A stretch of DNA of 64,000 nt from Acidovorax delafieldii (GTDB lineage: Bacteria > Pseudomonadota > Gammaproteobacteria > Burkholderiales > Burkholderiaceae_C), in the NCBI GenBank assembly GCA_002377855.1, contig DFQQ01000044.1, positions 190,919-254,918 on the forward strand, in the 5' to 3' direction. Under the pieces are notes generated by a model. It searched no databases, was not told the origin of the DNA, and worked only from the letters and a program-made list of their open reading frames with translations. The position numbers and the translations under genes were made by a program. Shown in pieces: positions 7,801-16,255 of this stretch (positions are counted from its first letter, which is position 1; each line of letters opens with the position of its first letter).

Positions 7801-9812
7801 AGCGTGACCGCCATGCGGCGGCGCCAGTTGGGGTGCGCATGGCCCGTATTGCCCGGCACGTTGGCCTGTTCGCGTTGGCCCAGCAAGTCCTCCAATTGCA
7901 CGCCGACCAGCATGCAGGGGGTGCGCGCCAGAAAGCGATGCACGGCCGCTGCCAGCTCTGGGGTCATGTCAGGCGCAGACTGCGCATCCTGCAGCACCCC
8001 GTCGGGCAGCAGCTGTTCGGCGTGCAGCGCTGCCAGCAAATGGGTTCGGTCCTGAGCGCGTGCCAGCAGGGCGTGCAAATGCGCGTCGCCTTCCAGCCAG
8101 CCCAAGGACTGCTGCACCATGATGTCGGCACCACCCCAAAAGCCCGCCAGCGTGGGCAAGTCGTGCGTGCTGACCACCGCCAACGCCGACTGCGGCCACT
8201 GGGCCGGGGGACGGAAGGCGCCGCCTTCCATGCGCTCAAAGATAAGGGGCCGGTAAGACAGGAGGGCCCGCTCCGCCATCGCTTCGCGCATGGCGGGCGC
8301 CACGTTGCCCAGGTCTTCCCCGATGACCATGCACCGGTGGCGGTGGCTCTCAATGGTGATGATGGCCAACAGGATCTGCAGCGGGTATTGCACGTAAGTG
8401 CCCCCGGCGGGGCAGGTCCAGAACAGGCGCATCAGCGCCATGACATGGTCCATGCGCAAAGCACCGGCCGAAGACATGGCTGCATTCAGCAGACGCCGAA
8501 ACGGAAGATACTGCGCAGCCGCCAGTGCAATGGGGTTGACGGGCGGCAGGCCCCAGTCCTGGCCCTGCACACTCAGCGGATCGGGAGGCGCACCGATGTT
8601 CATGCCCCGGGCGTGGAGCGCCGGCTCAGCCCACGTGTCCGCGCCCCCGTCGGCTGCGCCCACTGCCAGATCACAGTAGAGGCCAATGCCCATGAGCCTG
8701 CGGGCCGACTGGGCCACCTGCGCCAACTGTTCGTGCGCAATCCACTGCAGCCAGAAATGGTAGGCCACGGCGTCGGCATGGTCACGCACGAACGACTGGA
8801 CCGCTTCACCCTTGGGGTCGCGCATCTCGGCTGGCCACACAGGCCAGCCCCACACCGCAGGATCCTGGGCTTGCAGCGCAGCCTGGATAGCCTCGAAACG
8901 CGCATGCATTCCCAGGGTCTCGGCTTTTTCTGCGCAAAAGGCATCGAATGCCATGCCACGCTGCGCGTCGCCGGCCCAGGCGGTGCGCATGAAGGTTTGC
9001 CACAACCGCTGAAGGACTGCGTCCTTGAGGGTGGCCACCGCAGCGTAGTCCACCGTGGCGCTGTGCTGCGCCGCCTGCAGTTGTGCGAGAAATACGGGGT
9101 CCGCGCAAAGCTTGCGGGTTTCGGTGCAGTGCAGGTATTCGGGCACCGCCGTCACGTCGATGTGATAAACGTTCAAGGCCAGGCGGCTGCCGGGGCTGTA
9201 GGGGCTGGCCGCTTCAGGGTTGCCAGGGCGCAGTGCGTGCAATGGGCTCGTGCCCACAAAAGCCGCGCCCTGTGCAGCCGCCAGTGCAACGCACTGGCCC
9301 AGGTCGGTGAAGTCGCCAATACCCCAACTGCGTTCGGAACGCAGGGCGTACATCTGGGCCGTGATGCCCCACCAGCGCTCACCTTGTCGAAGCCCATCCG
9401 GGAGCCAGCACTGCGCCGGGGCCACCAGCACCAGGCGTTCCTCGCCAGCGGTGCGCAAACTGTAATAGCCGGGCGCGAGGTCTGAAGGCAAATCCGCCGA
9501 GCCGGCATTTCCGCTCAAGCGCGGAGCATCGGAAGAGTCCACGTCCCACAATTGCCACGGCACAGGGGACGGAAAGGGAATGGAGCACGCCTGCCCGGCC
9601 GTCACCACCTGCACATTGCCGTAACAAGACGCATCGTCGTGCTCGCCCATGGCCTGCAAGGCACGTCGCAGTACCTCCGGGCTCACTGCCACCGCATCGC
9701 CCCAAAAGCCCGCGTAATGCTCTGCAATGCCCGCGCGCCGCGCGCGCTGGGAAACATCGGGCTGCTGCGCGGCTGCAAGGTGATCTACACCACGGTCTTC
9801 ACTGGGGTTCAT
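4803..9812 (-). CDS. fused 4-alpha-glucanotransferase / maltooligosyltrehalose synthase
   Basis: A 1669-residue, two-enzyme protein. Residues about 1-690 are a GH77 amylomaltase (MalQ): WWGITAQMYALRSERSWGIGD, nucleophile Asp455 in RMDHV, acid/base Glu499 in VIGEDLG, and Asp551 in VSTHDLPT. After a short linker (about 690-708, Ala/Gly rich), residues 709 to the end are a GH13 maltooligosyltrehalose synthase (TreY): TYRVQLHRDFNF, YTSPYLKAAAGSTHGYD, DTVPNHMG, GLRIDHPDGLADP. MalQ rearranges maltodextrin lengths; TreY turns the reducing-end glucose into a trehalosyl unit. The start at 9812 is fixed by an ATGA overlap with treZ. Both halves keep catalytic residues and usual lengths, so this is a fusion rather than a sequencing join. 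TreZ, encoded upstream, releases trehalose. Confidence 0.95.
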   Translation of the reverse strand: MNPSEDRGVDHLAAAQQPDVSQRARRAGIAEHYAGFWGDAVAVSPEVLRRALQAMGEHDDASCYGNVQVVTAGQACSIPFPSPVPWQLWDVDSSDAPRLSGNAGSADLPSDLAPGYYSLRTAGEERLVLVAPAQCWLPDGLRQGERWWGITAQMYALRSERSWGIGDFTDLGQCVALAAAQGAAFVGTSPLHALRPGNPEAASPYSPGSRLALNVYHIDVTAVPEYLHCTETRKLCADPVFLAQLQAAQHSATVDYAAVATLKDAVLQRLWQTFMRTAWAGDAQRGMAFDAFCAEKAETLGMHARFEAIQAALQAQDPAVWGWPVWPAEMRDPKGEAVQSFVRDHADAVAYHFWLQWIAHEQLAQVAQSARRLMGIGLYCDLAVGAADGGADTWAEPALHARGMNIGAPPDPLSVQGQDWGLPPVNPIALAAAQYLPFRRLLNAAMSSAGALRMDHVMALMRLFWTCPAGGTYVQYPLQILLAIITIESHRHRCMVIGEDLGNVAPAMREAMAERALLSYRPLIFERMEGGAFRPPAQWPQSALAVVSTHDLPTLAGFWGGADIMVQQSLGWLEGDAHLHALLARAQDRTHLLAALHAEQLLPDGVLQDAQSAPDMTPELAAAVHRFLARTPCMLVGVQLEDLLGQREQANVPGNTGHAHPNWRRRMAVTLEQLASQAFFQAIAAAVRQERGGPANAASATMPLHTADIPRATYRVQLHRDFNFEQARAAVPYLHALGISHLYTSPYLKAAAGSTHGYDVADPTQLNPEIGTPEQHDALCAALSERGMGHVLDTVPNHMGIEDPGNRWWQEVLEHGLSSPHAVTFDIEWSPPNPQTGARVLLPVLGNHLGQVLEAAELQVRFDEPRGRFAVAYWEREFPLDPRSYATLLSAVPLPAVALPDMGMEHEQLAAVQSLVDALAVLPPHDTPDPAARAMRLRDAALHQQRLAGFAAEHAWVRDWIAANLRLVNGAAGEPASFDLLEQVLQGQAYRLADWRVAGDDVNYRRFFDVNTLAAVRMENQEVFDAAHALTFRWLAEGKVTGLRIDHPDGLADPAQYFVRLQQRYLALQQAQGLPQRALYVVVEKIMAEHEPLPANWQVHGGTGYNFSRLVTGVLVDAGAQEAFDAAYAGFTGNATSFEDAMRECKRLIIETSLFSDLAWLVNTLSQINQSDRRVCDFTKNQLRIALVEVATQFPVYRTYVVPGAEAPSVLDIQHIDWAVGAARRVLGTAEGGVLAFVREVLVGQGGPAPQLRAQFVRRWQQFTAPVMAKAVEDTLFYRYVRLVSLNDVGAEPRRFGIPVAGFHQANLQRSRHAPHGMLATSTHDSKRSEDVRARLNVLSERVHEWEDTAHALRTAAQPFEQSVDDNPAPSAHDLWTLFQALVGIWPAEGCDGRARHELRDRIQLYMVKAMREAKLQTNWLFPNEAYEGAVKQYIAKALATERFVQPLQDWVQRIAPYGFRNSLCQVAIKLTAPGVPDIYQGCEQWNFSLVDPDNRRPVDFAGLQSALEPLQALYADGRYPSAQQWADLLGASAAMPASVKQLVTWRLLQLRVGHAELLRDAIYLPLAVEGEAADHALGYARIHGGGAIVVVCARLIAAWHAKHQGDWKDTRVSLAQAHPALASAQRWVEVFTGIEIDAAAQWPLASALGPVGPGGNRLPFSVWVAKGG

Positions 9813-11656
9813 TGCCCGCCTTCTGTACAAGTCCAACGAGCAGACCACGGCTGCCACACGATTTTTGCGTCCTCGGCCGAACCACACCAGCGGTGCTGGA
9901 ATGCCGTGATTCCTGCAGGCGCCTCTGGAGCGTCAAAGAGGGGGTCCGGGCCGAGATTCACCTCCAGCCACCAACAGCGGCCGTGGCCATACTGCCAGCC
10001 CACGCGCAGGCCAGTGGAGCCCACGCGCTGTGCCATGTGACCTTCTAACAGCAAGTCCTGTGCATGGGGAACCAGCCACTGACGACGGGCTTCCAGCGCA
10101 CTGCGCAGCAAGTGGCTGCGTCTGCGACCGTCGGGAAGCTCTGCCTGGATCCAGTCCAGCCGGCTGGCTGCCAACGTGGTCTCGCTACAGGGGTCGGGCA
10201 GTTCATTGCCTTGCGGCGTGCTCAGGCTGAACTCCCTCTGCCGTCCCTTTTTCACGGCCTCGCGCAGCTCCCCTTGCCAGTTGGCGAAGTAGAGGAACGG
10301 GGTGGTTGCGCCGAACTCATCGCCCATGAAAACCAGTGGGGTGGCGGGCGTGAGCAACGCCAGCAGCAGAGCAAGCTCTGCCGCAGGCTCCTCTACCAAG
10401 GCCGCAAGGCGCTCACCGCGCGCCCTGTTCCCCACTTGGTCGTGGTTGCCGATGAACTGGATCATTGAGGGCAGCGGCACCGCCGGGTCTGCCGCCGTGG
10501 CAGGGCGCCCCTCGGGGAAAGCAAAGCCCTGGGTAAACACCCGCGCAAGATGGCCCAAAGGATCGTCCGCGAACCGTGCATAGTACGTGTGCTCTTCACC
10601 TGTGAGCGCGACATGCAATGCATGGTGGAAGTCATCATTCCATTGGCCGTCGTAGGGCTCCGAAGCGTCGGCCGATACAGGCGCTGTCAAACGCGCCGCC
10701 TGGTTCTTTTCGTTCTCCAGCACCAAGTGGATTTCCCGTCCGGTGGCTGCAGCGAACTCCCTGACGCGGGTGCCCAATTCCTCCAGAATGTCTGGACGGC
10801 TGTCATCCGTGATCGCGTGAACTGCGTCGAGCCGCAGCCCATCCATGCGGAACTCTTCCAGCCAGTAAAGGGCGTTGTGCACAAAAAACGCCCGCACCAC
10901 CTCGCTGCCCTCGCGATCAAAGTTGATGGCCTGGCCCCAAGGGCTTTCGTGCCGCGTGGAAAAAAATCCGGGGGCGTACGCATGCAGGTAGTTACCGTCC
11001 GGCCCGAAATGGTTGTACACCACATCAAGAAAAACGCTCAGCCCAAGCGCATGCGCGGCATCGACCAGATATTTGAGTTCGTCCGGCGTTCCATACGCAC
11101 CGTGCGGTGCGTATGGCAAAACACCGTCATATCCCCAGCCCCAGCGCCCGCCAAACGTGGCCAGCGGCATCAGTTCAATCGCCGTGAAGCCCAATGCGGC
11201 CAGCCTGGGCAGTTCGGCAGCAGCCGCCATATATGTTCCGGCCGGGGTGAACGTTCCCACATGCAGCTCGTAAAAAACCAGTTCTGACCATGATCTTCCC
11301 CGCCAGCCCGAGCGGTGCCAGCCATAGGAGTTGGGGTCTGTCACGACACACAGGCCGTGCGGTCCGTCGGGCGCGTACCGGGCCGCGGGGTCAGGAACAA
11401 GCAGTTCTTTGCCCACTTGCCACTGGTACCGGCTCGCGGCCGTTGCCCATGGCAAATGCACCTGCCACCACCCCCCATAGGCCGAGACCTGTGCGGGAAC
11501 GTATTCGGGAGGGCTCCCATCCACATCGGCATGCACCAGGGACACGCGTTCCGCACCCGGCGCCCAGAGGCGAAAGTCCACGCCACCTCCTTGCCGCAAC
11601 TGCGCGCCGAACGGCATGGCATGCCCATGGTCACGGCGGTCCAGGGTGCTGCTCAT
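9809..11656 (-). CDS. treZ: maltooligosyltrehalose trehalohydrolase
   Basis: GH13 enzyme that cuts trehalose from maltooligosyltrehalose made by TreY. 615 residues. An N-terminal beta-sandwich (VDFRLWAPGAERVSLV) is followed by the barrel with VFYELHVGTFTPAGT, ELMPLATFGG, DVVYNHFGPDGNYL, nucleophile region GLRLDAVHAI, acid/base in LVLENEKN, and the third acid in FIGNHDQVGN. The family resembles branching enzyme, but the HVGTFTPAGT and NHFGPDGNYL motifs favour TreZ. It overlaps glgX upstream and the malQ-treY fusion downstream by 4 bp each (ATGA), implying translational coupling and a fixed ratio of the trehalose-forming enzymes. Confidence 0.95.
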   Translation of the reverse strand: MSSTLDRRDHGHAMPFGAQLRQGGGVDFRLWAPGAERVSLVHADVDGSPPEYVPAQVSAYGGWWQVHLPWATAASRYQWQVGKELLVPDPAARYAPDGPHGLCVVTDPNSYGWHRSGWRGRSWSELVFYELHVGTFTPAGTYMAAAAELPRLAALGFTAIELMPLATFGGRWGWGYDGVLPYAPHGAYGTPDELKYLVDAAHALGLSVFLDVVYNHFGPDGNYLHAYAPGFFSTRHESPWGQAINFDREGSEVVRAFFVHNALYWLEEFRMDGLRLDAVHAITDDSRPDILEELGTRVREFAAATGREIHLVLENEKNQAARLTAPVSADASEPYDGQWNDDFHHALHVALTGEEHTYYARFADDPLGHLARVFTQGFAFPEGRPATAADPAVPLPSMIQFIGNHDQVGNRARGERLAALVEEPAAELALLLALLTPATPLVFMGDEFGATTPFLYFANWQGELREAVKKGRQREFSLSTPQGNELPDPCSETTLAASRLDWIQAELPDGRRRSHLLRSALEARRQWLVPHAQDLLLEGHMAQRVGSTGLRVGWQYGHGRCWWLEVNLGPDPLFDAPEAPAGITAFQHRWCGSAEDAKIVWQPWSARWTCTEGGQ

Positions 11657-13896
11657 GGCTGCACTGCCGTGGCCGCCGAGGGTGGCGCGAGAAACACCGC
11701 CATGGACCGGGGCAACAGTGCATGGGTCACCGCGTCAGGCTCGAACTCTTCTCCCGGCACCTCATCCTGATCGGTTGTGGCGGCGCCAGACGGGGCTTCT
11801 AGCGCTGAAGGGTCACTCGGGGCAACCTGCCAGTCGCGGGTATCCAGACGCAGCGCCCAGACACGCCCCCCGGGCTCCGGGGGCAGCGTAAAAATGGCCT
11901 CTTCTGCAGACGAATTGAACAGCAACAGCACCGACGCCTCCTGCACCCGGGTGCTTTGCATCAACGCGGCCACGCAGCGCACGGCCGGGTCGTCCCACTC
12001 TTGCACAGTCATCTCCTGGCCCCACACGCTGAACCATTGCACGGCCACATCGATCGGGGCGCCCGGCGCGTGGGCAGGCCACGCTGCCAAGCGCACGACC
12101 GGCAGGTCTGCACGCAGTGCAATCAGTTCGCGCGTGAATTCCTGCAGCGGCGCGTGAGCGGCGGCCCGCTCCCAGTCAAACCACGATATGGCGTTGTCTT
12201 GGCAATATCCGTTGTTGTTGCCTTGCTGGGTGCGACCCAGTTCATCCCCCCCTAGCAGGAGCGGTGTGCCGTGTGACAGGAAAAGCGTGGTGAGGAAATT
12301 GCGGACCTGACGCTCGCGAAGCGCAAGAATCTCCGGGTCCTCGGTGGCGCCTTCAGCCCCGCAATTCCATCCCCGGTTGTGGTCTTCTCCGTCGCGGTTG
12401 TCTTCCCCGTTGGCTTCGTTGTGCTTGCAGTCGTAGCTGACCAGATCGGCCAGCGTAAAGCCGTCGTGTACCGTCACCAAATTCACGCTGGCGGTCGGGC
12501 TGCGGCGGCGGGGCTCCAGCATGTCCGCAGACCCACACAGACTTGCGGCAAACGCAGGCAGGCTCCCGTCGGCATTGGCCCAGTAGTCGCGCACGGCATC
12601 GCGGTAACGACCATTCCATTCCAGCCAGCCGGCAGGAAAACCGCCCAGCTGGTATCCATTGGTCCCCAGGTCCCATGGCTCTGCAATGAGTTTCACCCTG
12701 GACAGCACCGGATCTTGCGCAATCGCCGTGAGGAAGGGGGAGCGCCAAGTGAAGTCGCCCGCTGCGTCGCGGGCCAGCGCGGTGGCCAGGTCGAAACGAA
12801 AGCCGTCCACGTGCATTTCCTGCACCCAGTAACGCAAGCTGTCGAGCACCAGACGCAAGGCCGGCGCACTGCTGGTATCCAGCGTGTTGCCCGTGCCGGT
12901 CACGTCCATACAAAACCGCCGGTCTTCTGCCAGGCGGTAGTAGGCCCCATGGTCCAGGCCCTTGAGGCTGAGGGTAGGCCCGAGGTGGTTGCCTTCTCCC
13001 GTGTGGTTGTAGACCACGTCCAGAATCACTTCCAGCCCGGCGCTGTGCAAGGCCTTCACCATGGACTTGAACTCGTCCACACCTCCATCGCGGGCCTGGG
13101 CCGCCTCTGTGGCGTAGCGCGGCTCTGGCGCAAGAAAAGCGATGGTGTTGTAGCCCCAATAGTTTGCGAGCCCCAACTCCACCAGGCGCAGATCGTCCAT
13201 GAACGCCTGCACGGGCAGCAACTCCACGCTGGTCACCCCCAGCCGCTGCAAGTGCGCGATGGCAGGACCACTCGCCAAGCCCGCGTACGTGCCACGCAGA
13301 TGCTCCGGCACCTCGGGCATGGCCTGGGTGAAGCCCTTGACGTGGACCTCGTAGAAAACGGTTTCTGCCGGTGCTATGCGCACGGGGCGGTCGTCTCCCC
13401 AATCGAAATGCGAGCGGACCACCCGGCTTTTGGGCACAGTGGGCCCATTGTCTAGATCCGTGGGCTGCAGGTCTTCCTCGGCCTGACCTACTTCATAGGC
13501 AAATTGATCGGGTGCACCCAGTGCCGGTCCATCCAGCGCCCGGGCGTAGGGGTCTATCAACAGCATGGCCGGGTTGCAGCGCATGCCTGCGGCCGGCTCG
13601 TAAGGCCCATGCACGCGCAGGCCGTACAGCTGGCCTGGACGCAGGCCGTGCACGAATCCGTGCCACACATCGTCGCTCAGATGTGGTAACGGAATCCGGT
13701 CTGTCTCCTCGCCGTCGGGGCTAAAAAGGCATACCTCCACGCGTTCGGCAACGCTGGAGTACACCGCAAAATTCACCCCGCGGTTCTCATACGTGGCCCC
13801 GAGAGGCCACGGGCGTCCGGCCGTCACTCGACGCCGCAATGCGCGCACACGTTTGGGAGAACCACTGGAGGATATTGTCAACACGTCTGCCTTCAT
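11653..13896 (-). CDS. glgX: glycogen debranching enzyme
   Basis: GH13 isoamylase-type enzyme that hydrolyses alpha-1,6 branches of limit dextrins, supplying linear maltodextrins to MalQ and TreY. 747 residues. CBM48-like N-terminus (WPLGATYENRGVNFAVYSS), then barrel motifs DVVYNHTGEGNHLGPT, nucleophile in GFRFDLATAL, acid/base in LIAEPWDLG, and VTVHDGFTLADLVSY. The ATG at 13894-13896 overlaps the glgC stop (ATGA) and is preferred to an in-frame ATG 12 nt further upstream. The C-terminal 80 residues, from ASVLLLFNSSAEEAIF onward, form the usual beta-sandwich with an extra acidic tail (TTDQDEVPGEEFEPD). Confidence 0.96.
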   Translation of the reverse strand: MKADVLTISSSGSPKRVRALRRRVTAGRPWPLGATYENRGVNFAVYSSVAERVEVCLFSPDGEETDRIPLPHLSDDVWHGFVHGLRPGQLYGLRVHGPYEPAAGMRCNPAMLLIDPYARALDGPALGAPDQFAYEVGQAEEDLQPTDLDNGPTVPKSRVVRSHFDWGDDRPVRIAPAETVFYEVHVKGFTQAMPEVPEHLRGTYAGLASGPAIAHLQRLGVTSVELLPVQAFMDDLRLVELGLANYWGYNTIAFLAPEPRYATEAAQARDGGVDEFKSMVKALHSAGLEVILDVVYNHTGEGNHLGPTLSLKGLDHGAYYRLAEDRRFCMDVTGTGNTLDTSSAPALRLVLDSLRYWVQEMHVDGFRFDLATALARDAAGDFTWRSPFLTAIAQDPVLSRVKLIAEPWDLGTNGYQLGGFPAGWLEWNGRYRDAVRDYWANADGSLPAFAASLCGSADMLEPRRRSPTASVNLVTVHDGFTLADLVSYDCKHNEANGEDNRDGEDHNRGWNCGAEGATEDPEILALRERQVRNFLTTLFLSHGTPLLLGGDELGRTQQGNNNGYCQDNAISWFDWERAAAHAPLQEFTRELIALRADLPVVRLAAWPAHAPGAPIDVAVQWFSVWGQEMTVQEWDDPAVRCVAALMQSTRVQEASVLLLFNSSAEEAIFTLPPEPGGRVWALRLDTRDWQVAPSDPSALEAPSGAATTDQDEVPGEEFEPDAVTHALLPRSMAVFLAPPSAATAVQP

Positions 13897-15212
13897 GCCG
13901 CTGCCCAAAGCTCACCATCCATCGCCAAAGCAGAAAAGCCCGCGGGCTCGGCCTGGCGCTGGCGGCCCGCGCCGATGCGGCTTGCGCCCACACCGGTGCG
14001 CACAGGAAAGAAATTTCGGGGCACCACGACAATACCGCTGGGCGTCACGTGAAACCGCTGGCGATCGGCGCTCAGATCGAACCCAATGCGCTCGTGCGGT
14101 GGAATATCGTTGTCCTGGTCAATGATGGCCCGGCGCACCTGGGCCCCTGCGCCCACGCGGGAGCGCTCCATGACGATGCAATGCTCCAGCTGCGCGCCGC
14201 GCTCGACGAGAACCGAACGGCGCAGCATGGCGTGGTCCAGCGACGCCCCATCCACGATGCTGCCCGAGCCCACCACCGAGCGGTGCAACATGCCATTTTC
14301 TATCTGGGCGGATTCGGCTTGGTCGGGGCTGGCATAGATGGGCCACTGGCGATTGGTCATGCGAAAGCGCGGCGTGGCACCCAGGGTGTCAAAGTGCGCT
14401 TCGAAGTAAGCGTCGATCGTGCCCACATCGCGCCAATAGCCGGGCTCCTCATAGGGTGCGATTCCCGGGATGGCGTTGGTGTGGAAGTCATAGGCCATCA
14501 GGCGGTGCGATTTCAACATCGTTGGAAGAATGTCGCGCCCGAAATCGCTGTGCCCGGTGGCGTGCGCCTGGTACAGCGCATCCAGTAACACATCGGCGTT
14601 GAACAAATAGTTGCCCATGGAGGCCAAAGTGTGCGTGGTGCTGCCGGGCATGGGCTGCGCCGTGGGCGGTTTTTCGACAAACTGGGTAATGCGGTGCTTC
14701 GCATCGGTTTCCACAATACCGAACTGGCTGGACTGCGCCAGCGGCACGGGCAGCGTTGCCACACTCACGTGTGCCTTGCTGTCCACATGAAAATCCACCA
14801 TCTGCCGCACGTCCATGCGGTAGATGTGATCAGCGCCGAACACCGCCACTACGTCGGGCTGGAAGTTTTCGATCAGGTGAATGTTCTGGTAGACCGAGTC
14901 GGCCGTACCCTGAAACCACTCAGGGCCATTGCGCATCTGCGGGGGCACCACGGTCACGAAATGCTGCGGGAGGAACCGAGCCATCGTCCAGGTCTGACGT
15001 ACGTGCTCGATGAGCGACTGCGACTTGTACTGCACGAGCAAGTAGATCGAGTAGATCTCGGAGTTCACCATATTGGAAAGCACGAAATCGACGATCCGGT
15101 GCTTACCGTTGAAGGGAACTGCGGGTTTGCAACGTTCTGCAGTGAGGGGGTGAAGACGGGAGCCCTCACCTCCGGCCATCACGATGGCCAGTACCTTGGT
15201 TGTGCGCGACAT
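13893..15212 (-). CDS. glgC: glucose-1-phosphate adenylyltransferase (ADP-glucose pyrophosphorylase)
   Basis: Makes ADP-glucose from glucose-1-phosphate and ATP, the controlled step of bacterial glycogen synthesis. 439 residues. The pyrophosphorylase loop is MAGGEGSRLHPLT, followed by ERCKPAVPF; the substrate region has IFGADHIYRMD, FVEKP and YEEPGYWRDVGTIDAY. The C-terminal left-handed beta-helix has the repeated hexapeptide pattern (for example GSIVDGASLDHAMLRRSVL). The start at 15212 has TCTGGAG about 9 nt upstream. First gene of the operon, so the promoter should lie in 15213-15821. The product feeds GlgA, encoded last. Confidence 0.97.
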   Translation of the reverse strand: MSRTTKVLAIVMAGGEGSRLHPLTAERCKPAVPFNGKHRIVDFVLSNMVNSEIYSIYLLVQYKSQSLIEHVRQTWTMARFLPQHFVTVVPPQMRNGPEWFQGTADSVYQNIHLIENFQPDVVAVFGADHIYRMDVRQMVDFHVDSKAHVSVATLPVPLAQSSQFGIVETDAKHRITQFVEKPPTAQPMPGSTTHTLASMGNYLFNADVLLDALYQAHATGHSDFGRDILPTMLKSHRLMAYDFHTNAIPGIAPYEEPGYWRDVGTIDAYFEAHFDTLGATPRFRMTNRQWPIYASPDQAESAQIENGMLHRSVVGSGSIVDGASLDHAMLRRSVLVERGAQLEHCIVMERSRVGAGAQVRRAIIDQDNDIPPHERIGFDLSADRQRFHVTPSGIVVVPRNFFPVRTGVGASRIGAGRQRQAEPAGFSALAMDGELWAAA

Positions 15213-15821
15213 GAGAAATGCTCCAGAGTTCAGAGGTGGAAGTGACGCCCGAGCCGGGCACATGAATCGGGTGCGCTGAATGGCGCACATGGCGAGCGGG
15301 TGGAGGTGCGCGCCGGGGAGCCCACTGCAGCCCGGGAGCCCGGGGCACACGGCTGAATGCATGGATATGCCAGCACGGCCAGACGAGCGTGAAGAAGCGG
15401 GAGGCGCCGCGCAAACGCAGCTCGACGGGCGATGGCCGTTTCTGCAGTTCTAAGAAATGGGACGCGGCCACCAATGTGCGAACCCGGCGCACGCAACTGC
15501 CGAGCCAAGTTGTAACAACGCAGCTGCCGCGGTGAAGCACAGGCAGGCGAAGGGCAATGAGTGGGGAAAAGCTGTGGCATGAAGATGGCTTGAATGAAAG
15601 CCATCGTCGGCGGGGCCACTACACAAAGTTGCAAGAAATTACATGGAAACCCTGTAGTCCGGGGCCTACGGATGGGTTGCCATCACTCGGGCCGCGCCCG
15701 CGCTGCGGGGCCAACGGCCCAATGCCTCGTACGCGCAGGAAGGGCCTCGTCCGACAACAGCAAAATCGGTGCTCATCTAGGCTGCCGAGGTACTTTCAGT
15801 GTTCTCAGCAAGGAGCTTCCG
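15213..15821. other. intergenic region upstream of glgC and of a secreted-protein gene
   Basis: About 600 bp between divergent genes with no convincing coding sequence. It must carry the glgC operon promoter. Visible structure: a perfect hairpin GATGGCTT-GAATGA-AAGCCATC at 15584-15605, possibly an operator. A TTGCAA at about 15631 could be a -35 box for the rightward gene. I see no clear sigma-70 pair for glgC. Confidence 0.4.
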
Positions 15822-16220
15822 ATGACACGCACAGCATTCTTCACGTCAGTCTGCACGGCCGCATTGACCATGGCTTGCGCAGCGACGATGGCGCAAACGC
15901 CTTCGCAGGCATCGCCCGGTGGCGACGCGAGATCACGTTATGAACAAGAGCGCCAGAAATGCATGACCCACAACACGCAGGACTCCTTGGCCACTTGCCT
16001 GCGGGAGGCCGGCGCCGCACGCGACGCAGCGTCGAAAGGCCAGTTGAGCAATCCTGGCCCGGCAGCGGACGCCAATGCCCGCCAGCGTTGCGCGGCATTT
16101 CAAAATGCGGACGAGCAGGCCGAGTGTGTGCGTCGCCTGGATTCCACCAGCAGCGGTTCGGTATCTGGGGGCGGCGTGTTGCGTGAGTCGACCACCACCA
16201 CGATAGAGCAACCCAGGTAG
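15822..16220 (+). CDS. small secreted hypothetical protein
   Basis: 132 residues with a clear signal peptide (MTRTAFFTSVCTAALTMACA, cleavage likely after TMAQ). The mature protein is polar, with four cysteines in CMTHNTQDSLATC and RCAAFQNADEQAEC. These repeat a C-x-n-C spacing (11-12 residues between), suggesting two similar disulfide-bonded hairpins. The tail is Ser/Gly/Thr rich and ends TTTTIEQPR. AAGGAG lies 6 nt before the ATG, so the start is secure. I do not recognise a characterised family. It faces rpe and is divergent from glgC. Confidence 0.75.
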   Translation: MTRTAFFTSVCTAALTMACAATMAQTPSQASPGGDARSRYEQERQKCMTHNTQDSLATCLREAGAARDAASKGQLSNPGPAADANARQRCAAFQNADEQAECVRRLDSTSSGSVSGGGVLRESTTTTIEQPR

Positions 16221-16255
16221 TCCTGGACTGCGCATGTCCAGGCCCCGGAGAATTT

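Noticed and set aside
7368..9485. 705-codon plus-strand frame
   Set aside because: Shadow of the malQ-treY fusion gene, with His/Arg/Gln-rich composition and no recognisable domain.
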